Notes: generated from the sequence alone by a model not told the origin. A stretch of DNA of 13,904 bases from DATKWV01 sp035529405 (GCA_035529405.1 DATKWV010000007.1:1-13904), one strand, 5' to 3'; positions 7,411-13,904 are shown, numbered from the stretch's first letter. A program made the numbers and translations.

Positions 7411-7439
7411 ATTTTACAGTACCATAAGGCAAAAGTCAA
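7411..7439 (-). promoter_or_regulatory. Promoter of the receiver-like/GGDEF operon, leaderless
   Basis: On the minus strand TTGACT (7439-7434) and TAAAAT (7416-7411) are 17 bp apart, each 5/6 to consensus. The -10 ends 8 nt before the ATG at 7402, so the message would start within about 2 nt of the start codon. Confidence 0.68.
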
Positions 7440-7487
7440 CCCTTATTGGGCGCGGCAGCCTGCGGTAATTGGTTAAATGGTAATCTC

Positions 7488-7516
7488 TGGACACTTCGCA
7501 GCCTGTAAAATAAAAT
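7488..7516 (+). promoter_or_regulatory. Promoter of manA, leaderless
   Basis: TGGACA (7488-7493) and TAAAAT (7511-7516) are 17 bp apart. The -10 ends 7 nt before the ATG at 7524, putting the transcription start at about 7523. There is no ribosome site, consistent with a leaderless message. Confidence 0.68.
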
Positions 7517-7523
7517 AAACGTT

Positions 7524-8471
7524 ATGAGGCCTTACCCTCTAAAGTTCAGACCCATCTACAAAAAACGTATATGGGGCGGCCGGAAACTGCGTGAGTTTTT
7601 CCATAAGGACATTCCCGCCGGAGAAAGAATCGGCGAAAGCTGGCTGCTGGCAGACCTGCCGGACAATAAATCCGTAATCGCAAACGGGCACCTGGCCGGC
7701 CGGACCCTTGAGGCTGTTATCAAAGAATATCCCGGACAAATAACCGGCGATGACAATTTTAAGCTGCCGTTTCCGTTACTTATAAAGTTTCTCGATGCCC
7801 AGGATATATTAAGCGTACAGGTGCACCCGGACGCAGCGGCGTGTAAGAAAATGGGCAAAGGACAGCCAAAAACAGAATGCTGGTATATAATAGATGCTGA
7901 AGACGGTGCGGTAATTTACAAGGGACTGAAAAAAGGCGTAACAAAAGAGCAGTTCCGGCAGGCAATAGAGAAAGGCAACGTCGCTGATATGCTGGCAAAA
8001 GTGCCGGTGGAAAAAGGCCAATGCCACTTTCTGCCTGCAGGCACCGTGCACAGTATAGGAGCAGGCATACTGCTGGCTGAGATACAAACGCCATCCGATA
8101 CCACATACCGTGTCTTTGACTTCGACAGGGTAAACGAAAACGGCAAACCCAGGCAGCTGCATATCCAGGAAGCGCTTGAATGCATCCACTTCGACGCATC
8201 GGCAGACAGTCTGCCGGTAACAACCGGCGGCAGGCTTGCAGACTGTCCCTATTTTAAGCTCGACAAGCATAAGCAGCAAAAGAACGCACAAACACAGCTT
8301 TCAGCGGGTGCAATGCGAAACCTGATTATCCTCTCAGGCCGTGGAGAAATCGGCACAGCACCTGAAATAGCGGTTGACTTCAACGCGGGCGACTGCCTGC
8401 TTGTACCCGTGGCCTATGACGGCCCCATGCGCTTTACGGCTGATACCGAATATCTGGAAGTTACCCTTTAA
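7524..8471 (+). CDS. manA: Mannose-6-phosphate isomerase, class I (short form)
   Basis: Interconverts fructose-6-phosphate and mannose-6-phosphate in the cytoplasm, either to use mannose or to supply GDP-mannose for polysaccharides. The 315-residue length matches the short bacterial class I enzymes such as Bacillus ManA. Visible zinc ligands are Q99 and H101 in SVQVHPD, E118 in KTECWY and H176 in GTVHSIG; R196 in TTYRVFDF corresponds to the conserved catalytic Arg. The N-terminal IWGG motif (16-19) is also typical. A second cupin-like region fills the C-terminus. It has its own promoter, divergent from the GGDEF operon. It precedes the nucleotide-sugar operon with a 192-nt gap that contains a separate promoter, so the two are likely transcribed separately but serve related pools. 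Confidence 0.93.
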   Translation: MRPYPLKFRPIYKKRIWGGRKLREFFHKDIPAGERIGESWLLADLPDNKSVIANGHLAGRTLEAVIKEYPGQITGDDNFKLPFPLLIKFLDAQDILSVQVHPDAAACKKMGKGQPKTECWYIIDAEDGAVIYKGLKKGVTKEQFRQAIEKGNVADMLAKVPVEKGQCHFLPAGTVHSIGAGILLAEIQTPSDTTYRVFDFDRVNENGKPRQLHIQEALECIHFDASADSLPVTTGGRLADCPYFKLDKHKQQKNAQTQLSAGAMRNLIILSGRGEIGTAPEIAVDFNAGDCLLVPVAYDGPMRFTADTEYLEVTL

Positions 8472-8472
8472 C

Positions 8473-8488
8473 CAATGCACAGGCATTG
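8473..8488 (+). terminator. Hairpin after manA
   Basis: CAATGC and GCATTG form a 6-bp stem with a 4-nt loop, starting 2 nt after the TAA of manA. No T tract follows, so it would be a weak or factor-assisted terminator, or a 3'-end stabiliser. Confidence 0.35.
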
Positions 8489-8548
8489 TCTGTGGTCTGC
8501 CATTTCTGCGAAAGTATAAGCAGATTGTGTGATATAAGCCCAAATGTT

Positions 8549-8577
8549 TTGACTTTTCGGCTTAGCGGGCATAAACT
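8549..8577 (+). promoter_or_regulatory. Candidate promoter of the nucleotide-sugar operon
   Basis: TTGACT (8549-8554) and TAAACT (8572-8577) are 17 bp apart; the -10 matches only 4/6. It would give an ~80-nt leader before the aminotransferase. The rest of the 8472-8663 gap shows nothing else convincing. Confidence 0.45.
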
Positions 8578-8663
8578 GATACCGCAGAACGGGTTTTTCA
8601 GTTAAGCAGCATGTACCAAAAGGTTTATTGCGGGTGTTATTCGAGTAGATAGAGGACAAGCGG

Positions 8664-9821
8664 ATGCACGTTCCTTTTTTGAATCTGAAGGCTCAGTACG
8701 CCGGCATCAAAGAGCAGCTTCTGCAGGCGATAGGTGAGGTTTGCGACAGCCAGATGTTGTGTCTGGGCCCGAAGGTGGAGGAATTCGAGGCGAGAATCGC
8801 TGAATACTGCGGCAGTAAATGCGCTGTCGGGGTCTCCAGCGGCACGGATGCGCTGCTTGTAAGCCTTATGGCGCTGGGAATAAGGCCAGGCGATGAGGTC
8901 ATAACGACACCTTTTACCTTTTTTGCAACGGCTGGTGCCATCGTGCGGGTGGGGGCTAAACCGGTCTTTGTCGATGTACAGGACGATTCCTGCAATATCG
9001 ACCCCGCGCAGATAGAGGAAAAAATAACCGACAAGACAAGGGCAATTATACCAGTGGACATGTTCGGGCAGGCGGCGGATATGGAACCGATTATGGAAAT
9101 TGCCGCCGGAGGCGGCCTTTCTGTGATTGAAGACAGCTGTCAGAGCCTGGGAGCAAGTCGAAACGGCATAAAGTGCGGCAATCTGGGGACGGTGGGCTGC
9201 TTTTCGTTTTATCCCACGAAAAACCTCGGCGGGTTCGGTGACGGCGGTATGGTGATAACCAGCGAAGAAAAGCTGGCAGAAAAAATCAGGATTCTCCGCG
9301 ACCACGGCCAACAGCCTCGATATTTTTACGATCTTGTCGGGGGCAATTTTCGGCTGGACGCTATACAGGCGGCGGTGCTGATTGTCAAGCTTAAATACCT
9401 CGATGAGTGGAACGAAAAACGAAGGCAGAACGCCGCTATATATGACAGGATACTGGGCCAGGCACCGGTTATATGTCCAAGAGTCAGGGCTGGAAATACG
9501 AGTATCTATCATCAATATGCTATCCGGGCAGCCGAAAGAGACTCGCTGCAGACATTCCTTGGAGAAAACAACGTCGGTTCAGCCGTTTTTTACCCGCAGC
9601 CTTTGCATCTGCAGGCGTGCTTTAGAGACCTGGGTTACAAAAAGGGCGATTTTCCGGTTGCTGAGAAGGTCTGTAAGGAGGTACTGTCTCTGCCGATATA
9701 CCCGGAGCTTAGCGAAAAGCAGATTGAATATGCGGCAGATATGGTGGTTAAATTCTATAAAAGCAGAGGATGTGTTCAGGCTGCTGCCGCTAAGGACCGA
9801 TTGGCGGGCAGGACGGTGTAG
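8664..9821 (+). CDS. DegT/DnrJ/EryC1/StrS-family sugar aminotransferase
   Basis: PLP enzyme expected to convert a keto-nucleotide-sugar to an amino sugar using glutamate. The 385 residues show the family pattern: SSGTDALL (58-65) binding PLP phosphate, the TPFTFFATAGAI block (82-93), D157 in EDSCQ beside the cofactor ring, and K186 in YPTKNLGGFGDGG, the Schiff-base lysine. The VGGNFRLDAIQAAVL stretch (225-239) is also typical. Overall it resembles the WbpE/EryC1-like branch, which aminates 3-keto sugars, but substrate cannot be fixed without relatives. AGAGGA at 8651-8656, 7 nt before the ATG, sets the start. It is the first gene of the five-gene operon; with Ugd downstream, an amino derivative of UDP-GlcNAcA is conceivable, though the dehydrogenase and oxidoreductase for that route are not in view. 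Confidence 0.92.
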   Translation: MHVPFLNLKAQYAGIKEQLLQAIGEVCDSQMLCLGPKVEEFEARIAEYCGSKCAVGVSSGTDALLVSLMALGIRPGDEVITTPFTFFATAGAIVRVGAKPVFVDVQDDSCNIDPAQIEEKITDKTRAIIPVDMFGQAADMEPIMEIAAGGGLSVIEDSCQSLGASRNGIKCGNLGTVGCFSFYPTKNLGGFGDGGMVITSEEKLAEKIRILRDHGQQPRYFYDLVGGNFRLDAIQAAVLIVKLKYLDEWNEKRRQNAAIYDRILGQAPVICPRVRAGNTSIYHQYAIRAAERDSLQTFLGENNVGSAVFYPQPLHLQACFRDLGYKKGDFPVAEKVCKEVLSLPIYPELSEKQIEYAADMVVKFYKSRGCVQAAAAKDRLAGRTV

Positions 9822-9865
9822 AGTCGCGGATTAAGGTTATGCCGTTTTGATACAGATGTTTTTTG

Positions 9866-9898
9866 AGGTAGATGAAAATTGTTAAAGGTAGATGAAAA
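9866..9898 (+). repeat. 13-bp direct repeat across the start of the NusG-like gene
   Basis: AGGTAGATGAAAA occurs at 9866-9878 and again at 9886-9898, 20 bp apart start to start. The first copy provides the GAGG ribosome site; the second copy lies within codons 3-7 of the NusG-like gene. Each copy contains an out-of-frame ATG; the first (9872) opens only seven codons, ending at 9895. Confidence 0.75.
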
Positions 9899-10427
9899 CC
9901 CGCCGGCTATCTGGCCGCCGCAGGAAACCATCGCCCAGTTTGACGGGCCCTGGTGGGTCGGGCATACCAAAAGCCGTAATGAGAAAGCGCTTGCATGGGA
10001 TTTAATCCATAAGGGGGTGTGTTACTTTCTTCCTATGAGCTGGAAGATAAGGCGGCAGAGCGGCAGAACAATACGGTCGCTTTTGCCGCTTTTCAGCGGG
10101 TATATATTCTTCTGCGCCCGGGAAAACCAGCGAGTGGAAGTTTTGCGCACAAATCGGGTGGCCAACCTTATAGCGGTAAAAGACCAGCAGAAACTTCTCA
10201 GTGAACTTCAGCAAATCGAAAAGACCATTCGAGCCGGCGTGGTACTGACACCGCATAAGTTTGTCAAAACGGGACAGGTATGCCGCGTTGCAGGCGGTCC
10301 TTTGGCAGGTTTGCAGGGCATAGTTGTCAGGACAAAGTCGGTTGCGCGGCTGGTATTGCAAATCGACATGCTCGGCCAGGCGGCCAGTGTGGAAGTGGAC
10401 ACTGAAATGATTGAAGTTGATTACTGA
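9879..10427 (+). CDS. NusG/RfaH-like transcription elongation factor of a polysaccharide locus
   Basis: Probably binds RNA polymerase and prevents premature termination in the surrounding sugar operon, like RfaH, UpxY or LoaP, rather than being the general NusG. The 182 residues have an NGN domain from ~24 (GPWWVGHTKSRNEKALAWDL, then LPLFSGYIFF at 69-78) and a KOW domain from ~129, with GGPLAGLQGIVV at 139-150. No ATG is in frame before the NGN fold; an in-frame TGA sits at 9873-9875, so TTG at 9879 is the only usual start codon, with GAGG at 9865-9868 in front. It lies second in the operon, 57 nt after the aminotransferase and 50 nt before ugd. The other NusG-associated genes (rplK, secE) are absent, which supports a specialised role. 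Confidence 0.88.
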   Translation: MLKVDENPPAIWPPQETIAQFDGPWWVGHTKSRNEKALAWDLIHKGVCYFLPMSWKIRRQSGRTIRSLLPLFSGYIFFCARENQRVEVLRTNRVANLIAVKDQQKLLSELQQIEKTIRAGVVLTPHKFVKTGQVCRVAGGPLAGLQGIVVRTKSVARLVLQIDMLGQAASVEVDTEMIEVDY

Positions 10428-10477
10428 TAAAGTCAAAAGTCAATTGCCAAAGAATCAAACTGCAGGAGCCAGACAAA

Positions 10478-11806
10478 ATGAAAATATGTGTGGTCGGTGT
10501 CGGGTACGTGGGTCTTGTTACAGCGGCGTGCCTGGCGGAGGCGGGAAATAACGTTATCTGCGTTGACAACGACCGAAAGAGAATTGACGGCCTGAAAAAA
10601 GGGGTCATACCAATCTATGAACGCGGCCTTGGTGAGATAGTGCGGGAAAACGAGAAACTGGGCCGGCTTGAATTCACGACGGATTTGAAATTGGGTGTCG
10701 ATAATTGCCTGATTATATTTCTTGCCGTAGGCACCCCCTCAAACGATGACGGCTCAGCCGACACATCGGCGATACTTTCTGTCGCCTCACAGATAGGTCA
10801 ATACCTCACCGAATACAGGATTATCGCCACAAAAAGTACCGTCCCCGTGGGCACGTACAAAAAAGTCATCGATGTAATAAAGCCCCAAACGCAGGTGCCG
10901 TTCAATTACGCAAGCAATCCTGAGTTCTTGAAAGAAGGCGCAGCGGTGGAGGATTTTATGCATCCGGACAGAATTATCATAGGAACCGACAGTGCCGACG
11001 TCAGAGACGTAATGTCCCGGTTGTACTCGCCGTTTATGCGTAAAGGCAACCGGATGCTGTTTATGGACGCTGCTTCTGCCGAGATGACCAAGTACGCCGC
11101 TAACGCGATGCTTGCTGCGAGAATATCGTTTATGAATGAAATTGCCGAACTGTGCGAGCAGCTTGGCGCAGACGTGGAGCTTGTACGACAGGGCCTGGGC
11201 AGTGATTCACGGATCGGGCGGGCGTTTCTGTTTCCAGGAATAGGTTTCGGGGGAAGCTGTCTGCCGAAAGATGTCCGGGCATTGATTGCCACAGGCCGGG
11301 CAAAAGCAGTGGAAATGAGCATGGCCGAAGCCGTTCAGCAGGTGAATCTGAAGGCACACCAGCGATTTGCCAAACGGATTATAGATTACTTCAGCGGCAG
11401 GACGGACAAGACGGTGCTGGCTGTATGGGGACTTGCCTTCAAGGCTAAAACCGACGACGTAAGAGAATCGCCGGCAATTTACTGTATAAAGGAATTCCTG
11501 CAGCGTTCAATAAGAATAAAGGCGTACGACCCTGAAGCCGGCCCTGCAGCGATGGAGGCGCTGAACGGCAAAATTGAGACCGTCTCGAACGGTTATGATG
11601 CGCTGGCTGACAGTGACGCTCTTGTTATATTCACCGACTGGCAGGAATTCAGAAACCCGGATTTCAAGGTTATCGCCGCCAAACTCAAAGGACGCGTTAT
11701 CTTCGACGGCAGAAACCTCTATGAGCCGGGTATAGTTAAGCAGGCAGGGCTGGAGTATCATTGCATCGGAAGGGCTGCGCCGGCGCAAAATGACCCCAGC
11801 GGCTGA
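10478..11806 (+). CDS. ugd: UDP-glucose 6-dehydrogenase
   Basis: Oxidises UDP-glucose to UDP-glucuronate with two NAD+, supplying uronic acid for extracellular polysaccharide. The 442 residues show the N-terminal Rossmann motif GVGYVGLV (7-14), D30 for NAD ribose, STVPVGT (120-126), NPEFLKEG (147-154), the K205-containing EMTKYAANA helix, catalytic C261 in GFGGSCLPKD, and the C-terminal domain start WGLAFKAKTDDVRESP. All catalytic residues are present and the length is normal for TuaD/Ugd-type enzymes. UDP-N-acetylglucosamine or UDP-ManNAc dehydrogenases are related, but the GGSCLPKD and DDVRES forms and the downstream epimerase favour UDP-glucose. AGGAG at 10464-10468, 9 nt before the ATG, supports the start. 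Confidence 0.93.
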   Translation: MKICVVGVGYVGLVTAACLAEAGNNVICVDNDRKRIDGLKKGVIPIYERGLGEIVRENEKLGRLEFTTDLKLGVDNCLIIFLAVGTPSNDDGSADTSAILSVASQIGQYLTEYRIIATKSTVPVGTYKKVIDVIKPQTQVPFNYASNPEFLKEGAAVEDFMHPDRIIIGTDSADVRDVMSRLYSPFMRKGNRMLFMDAASAEMTKYAANAMLAARISFMNEIAELCEQLGADVELVRQGLGSDSRIGRAFLFPGIGFGGSCLPKDVRALIATGRAKAVEMSMAEAVQQVNLKAHQRFAKRIIDYFSGRTDKTVLAVWGLAFKAKTDDVRESPAIYCIKEFLQRSIRIKAYDPEAGPAAMEALNGKIETVSNGYDALADSDALVIFTDWQEFRNPDFKVIAAKLKGRVIFDGRNLYEPGIVKQAGLEYHCIGRAAPAQNDPSG

Positions 11807-11844
11807 TAAGACAGTTTACCTGTAAGCAATTAAGGAGCAAGGCT

Positions 11845-12210
11845 ATGGATACAGTGGTTCAATGTGTGGGCATAGCGGTACTTTTGCTGGGGATAGTGTA
11901 TCTGTTGAAGCCGGAAGCAGTGAAATGGCTTATGCGATTCTTCAGGCAGGGCAGGCGCATATACTTTGCAGCAGTGATAAGGCTGACGCTGGCGGTGGTT
12001 TTTCTGCTGGCTGCCAGCGAATGTGATATCAGGTGGGTGATAGTTACGTTCGGGATTATTTTCATGATTTCCGGCGTACTGATATTCGTAATAGGCGCTA
12101 AAAGAATTAAATCCGTGCTTGACTGGTACCTGAAACAATCGACCTTTATCTTTCGAATAATTGCCTTGGCTGTCATGGCCGTGGGGGCGGTTATTATCTA
12201 CTCGGCATAG
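11845..12210 (+). CDS. Small four-helix membrane protein in the nucleotide-sugar operon
   Basis: Family not recognised. The 121 residues hold four hydrophobic segments at about 4-21, 41-58, 63-84 and 101-119, joined by short basic loops (for example RFFRQGRRIY before helix 2 and AKRIKS after helix 3), so it is almost wholly embedded in the membrane with no obvious catalytic residues. AAGGAG at 11832-11837, 7 nt before the ATG, is a good ribosome site. It lies 38 nt after ugd and 11 nt before the epimerase, so it is clearly in the same transcript. The position suggests a role in export or assembly of the sugar product, but nothing in the sequence shows it. Confidence 0.8.
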   Translation: MDTVVQCVGIAVLLLGIVYLLKPEAVKWLMRFFRQGRRIYFAAVIRLTLAVVFLLAASECDIRWVIVTFGIIFMISGVLIFVIGAKRIKSVLDWYLKQSTFIFRIIALAVMAVGAVIIYSA

Positions 12211-12221
12211 GGCGGGCTTTT

Positions 12222-13169
12222 ATGAAAATACTTGTCACCGGAGCGGCAGGATTTATCGGTTCGCACCTCAGTGAACGGCTGCTGGCCGAAGGTTTTGAAG
12301 TGGCGGGTGTGGATAATTTCGACGACTTTTACGACCCGCAAATCAAACGTAAAAACATTTCAGCCTGCCTTGAACATAAAAACTTTCAACTATACCAGGC
12401 AGACATTCGCGACAGTGCGGCTATGGACCGCATAACTGCCGCCGGCGTGGATATTATCGTGCACCTTGCGGCAAAGGCCGGCGTAAGGCCTTCGATTGCC
12501 CAGCCTTTGCTTTATGCCGATGTGAATATAAACGGGACAATGGTATTGCTCGAGTCGGCCAGAAAACACAAAACAGGCGGGTTCATCTTTGGCTCAAGCT
12601 CAAGTGTGTACGGCAACAACAAAAAAATACCCTTTTCCGAAGCTGACAGCGTTGATGCACCGATAAGCCCATACGCAGCGACCAAGAAGGCCGCTGAACT
12701 TATCTGTCATACGTATCACCATCTTTACGGAATATCCGTCACCTGCCTTCGTTTTTTCACTGTTTATGGTCCCCGGCAAAGGCCGGACCTGGCAATCCAC
12801 AAGTTCGCAAAGCTTATCGAGCGAGACAAGCCTGTACCCGTTTACGGCAACGGCAGTATGATGCGGGACTTTACTTACATTGACGACATAATCGACGGTA
12901 CCGCCGCTGCTATAGAAAAATGCAATGGTTTTGATATTTACAATCTCGGTCACTCAAGGCCCATATCGGTCAATGACCTGGTAACGAAAATCGAAAAAGC
13001 GCTCGGCAAAAAAGCCGTCATAGAATACCTTTCGCCGCAGGCCGGCGACGTGCAGCAAACCTGTGCGGATATAAGTAAAGCAGCCGAAAAATTGGGGTAT
13101 AATCCAGCTACGGCAATAGATGTCGGCCTTGCTGAATTTGTCCGATGGCTGCGGCAAACCAACGAATAA
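12222..13169 (+). CDS. NAD-dependent sugar epimerase, probably UDP-glucuronate 4-epimerase
   Basis: Likely converts UDP-glucuronate to UDP-galacturonate, directly using the Ugd product. This 315-residue short-chain dehydrogenase-type protein has the NAD motif GAAGFIGSH (7-15), the catalytic Ser in GSSSSVYG (124-131), and Y151/K155 in SPYAATKKAAEL. HLAAKAGVRPS (81-91) and the C-terminal QAGDVQQTCADI (273-284) plus a GYNPAT ending match the form seen in bacterial UDP-GlcA 4-epimerases more than in GalE. UDP-glucose 4-epimerase or another dehydratase-like activity remains possible. It is the last gene of the operon, followed by an intrinsic terminator. The ATG has only a weak ribosome site and may depend on coupling to the membrane-protein gene 11 nt upstream. 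Confidence 0.88.
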   Translation: MKILVTGAAGFIGSHLSERLLAEGFEVAGVDNFDDFYDPQIKRKNISACLEHKNFQLYQADIRDSAAMDRITAAGVDIIVHLAAKAGVRPSIAQPLLYADVNINGTMVLLESARKHKTGGFIFGSSSSVYGNNKKIPFSEADSVDAPISPYAATKKAAELICHTYHHLYGISVTCLRFFTVYGPRQRPDLAIHKFAKLIERDKPVPVYGNGSMMRDFTYIDDIIDGTAAAIEKCNGFDIYNLGHSRPISVNDLVTKIEKALGKKAVIEYLSPQAGDVQQTCADISKAAEKLGYNPATAIDVGLAEFVRWLRQTNE

Positions 13170-13210
13170 AATAACGAAACACGGGCTTTTGGGCAAAATC
13201 CTTTCTCGTT

Positions 13211-13244
13211 GTAAGGCAATAAGCAAGGGGGCTTTACGTTTTTT
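13211..13244 (+). terminator. Intrinsic terminator of the nucleotide-sugar operon
   Basis: GTAAGGC (13211-13217) pairs with GCTTTAC (13231-13237) with one G-U pair and a 13-nt loop; one G and six T (13239-13244) follow. It lies 42 nt after the epimerase stop, ahead of the next promoter. Confidence 0.55.
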
Positions 13245-13267
13245 CCGTAGCACTATGCAGCGGAATC

Positions 13268-13276
13268 TGTTATAAT
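13268..13276 (+). promoter_or_regulatory. Extended -10 promoter of the secreted protease gene
   Basis: TGTTATAAT is a perfect extended -10 (TGnTATAAT). No good -35 hexamer lies 16-18 bp upstream (nearest GTAGCA), as is common for extended -10 promoters. Predicted start near 13283, giving a leader of ~117 nt. Confidence 0.6.
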
Positions 13277-13304
13277 ATCTTCGCGTTCCGTACCATAAAA
13301 AAAA

Positions 13305-13379
13305 GGAGGACGGGTATCACCGAATTTAACCGCAGCCGGGATGGGTCCGCTTGTGTACCAGCCCCGGCTCTGCCGCGGT
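13305..13379 (+). promoter_or_regulatory. Structured leader with an orphan Shine-Dalgarno sequence
   Basis: GGAGG at 13305-13309 follows an A8 run but has no ATG, GTG or TTG at a usable distance. Further on, ACCGC+AGCCGGG (13329-13340) pairs with CCCGGCT+GCGGT (13363-13369, 13375-13379): a 12-bp GC-rich stem with a 5-nt bulge and a 22-nt loop. An alternative pairing, CACCG (13318-13322) with CGGTG (13376-13380), is mutually exclusive with the lower stem. This is what a regulatory RNA leader looks like, but no known riboswitch core was recognised. Confidence 0.4.
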
Positions 13380-13399
13380 GTTGCCCTTACGCTGGGTTT

Positions 13400-13904
13400 A
13401 TGGAAGGCAAGCCGTACAAAGCACGATTGCTTTTGGTAATTATGTCTGTGTTACTGGCTGGCAGGGCGGCACCGGTATTCGGTGTCGTACTACATCCCGA
13501 CGGGGAGCCTAACCTTATGACCTGGCTGGACAGGCCCGACTGCAATGTCGTAGGCAGATGGGGCACAAACAGCTCGTGTGTTGTAATTGCCCCAAATCAT
13601 ATTCTGGCCTGCAAACATCAGGGCGGAGACGTCAATACGCCTGTTGTCATAGGCGGTGTTACTTATCGTGTTGACCAGATACTAAATCATCCAACGGCTG
13701 ACCTGCGCGTTGTGAAACTGCACAGTGCAAATCTTTCCGATTACGTGGATTTATATACCGAGCCGAACGAAATCGGCAGGGAAATAATAATTGCCGGTTT
13801 TGGCAGAGGCAGAGGAACCACTGTTTATAACGGCAACGAACCTAAGGGATACACCTGGAGTACCGGAGCCGAATACAATAATTACACGCAGCGATGGGGC
13901 ACAA
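13400..13904 (+). CDS. Exported trypsin-like serine protease, 5' part
   Basis: Runs off the window; 168 codons are visible. A signal peptide is clear: basic start KPYKAR, hydrophobic LLLVIMSVLLA (10-20), likely cleavage after APVFG (~28). The mature part resembles an S1-type trypsin fold: SSCVVIAPNHILACKH (58-73) places H73 as the catalytic His, and ADLRVVKL (100-107) places D101 as the catalytic Asp. The Ser would lie beyond the window, so activity cannot be judged. Similar proteins in planctomycetes often end in a PEP-CTERM sorting signal, which also cannot be checked. The ATG at 13400 has no ribosome site, and the frame is open upstream through the leader, so the start rests on the signal peptide. 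An upstream ATG at 13341 opens a 32-codon overlapping frame that ends at 13439. Confidence 0.72.
   Translation, partial: MEGKPYKARLLLVIMSVLLAGRAAPVFGVVLHPDGEPNLMTWLDRPDCNVVGRWGTNSSCVVIAPNHILACKHQGGDVNTPVVIGGVTYRVDQILNHPTADLRVVKLHSANLSDYVDLYTEPNEIGREIIIAGFGRGRGTTVYNGNEPKGYTWSTGAEYNNYTQRWGT

Noticed and set aside
8637..9515. A 292-codon minus-strand frame opposite the aminotransferase gene
   Set aside because: The plus-strand frame is a clear PLP aminotransferase with all motifs. The antisense translation has no domain and is explained by codon bias on the other strand.
9382..9834. A 150-codon plus-strand frame within the aminotransferase 3' end
   Set aside because: Out-of-frame shadow of the aminotransferase with no motif or ribosome site of its own.
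10432..10446. Tandem AGTCAA repeat before ugd
   Set aside because: Six bases in an A-rich spacer is within chance expectation, and it does not overlap a promoter or ribosome site.
13283..13399. Possible c-di-GMP (GEMM) riboswitch, because a GGDEF gene is nearby
   Set aside because: The characteristic conserved joining segments and tetraloop-receptor arrangement were not recognised; only the generic GC-rich stem is present.
1..13904. CRISPR arrays, tRNA or rRNA genes, insertion sequences, toxin-antitoxin or phage-defence genes
   Set aside because: No regularly spaced repeats, cloverleaf-like genes, transposase motifs or defence domains were recognised in either strand.

Overview
The window reads like a chromosomal piece of a free-living bacterium of roughly balanced GC. 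The best guess is a Planctomycetota member of the Phycisphaerae/Sedimentisphaerales type. This is inferred from gene style: a soluble Ser/Thr kinase overlapping a calcineurin-like phosphatase, a GGDEF protein with an insertion after the signature, a lipoprotein GH127 glycosidase, a polysaccharide locus with a NusG paralog, and a secreted trypsin-like protein. No ribosomal RNA, tRNA, CRISPR array, phage gene or transposase was seen.

Layout. Bases 1-306 hold the 3' end of a YHS (metal-binding) domain gene. A good sigma70-type promoter at 367-395 precedes a non-RD Ser/Thr kinase (491-1351). The kinase overlaps a metallophosphoesterase (1332-2180) by 20 nt, so the two form a likely kinase/phosphatase pair. 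Facing them on the minus strand is a GH127/DUF1680 beta-L-arabinofuranosidase-like lipoprotein (2232-4328). It has its own promoter and an AACCGGTT palindrome at an operator position. A membrane glycosyltransferase of the ceramide-glucosyltransferase/HpnI type (4593-5801) runs divergently. It converges on a two-gene minus-strand operon (7402 to 5813): a stand-alone degenerate receiver-like protein, then a diguanylate cyclase with a second degenerate receiver.

From 7403 to 7523 two divergent promoters lie almost on top of the start codons of that operon and of manA (7524-8471), so both transcripts are predicted to be leaderless. A five-gene plus-strand operon follows (8664-13169): a DegT-type aminotransferase, a NusG/RfaH-like elongation factor with a TTG start, UDP-glucose 6-dehydrogenase, a small four-helix membrane protein and a UDP-glucuronate 4-epimerase-like enzyme. 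It ends at an intrinsic terminator (13211-13244). Then comes an extended -10 promoter, a structured leader with an orphan Shine-Dalgarno sequence, and the 5' part of an exported trypsin-like protein that runs off the window.

How the genes fit together. ManA can feed mannose-6-phosphate toward GDP-mannose. Ugd and the epimerase make UDP-GlcA and UDP-GalA. The aminotransferase makes an amino sugar. The NusG paralog probably helps transcription through a long extracellular polysaccharide locus. The nearby c-di-GMP synthase fits a surface or matrix theme, although no sequence link ties it to the operon. I see no clearly new multi-gene system. The most interesting signals are the leaderless divergent promoters, the structured leader of the secreted protease and the 13-bp direct repeat at the start of the NusG paralog.
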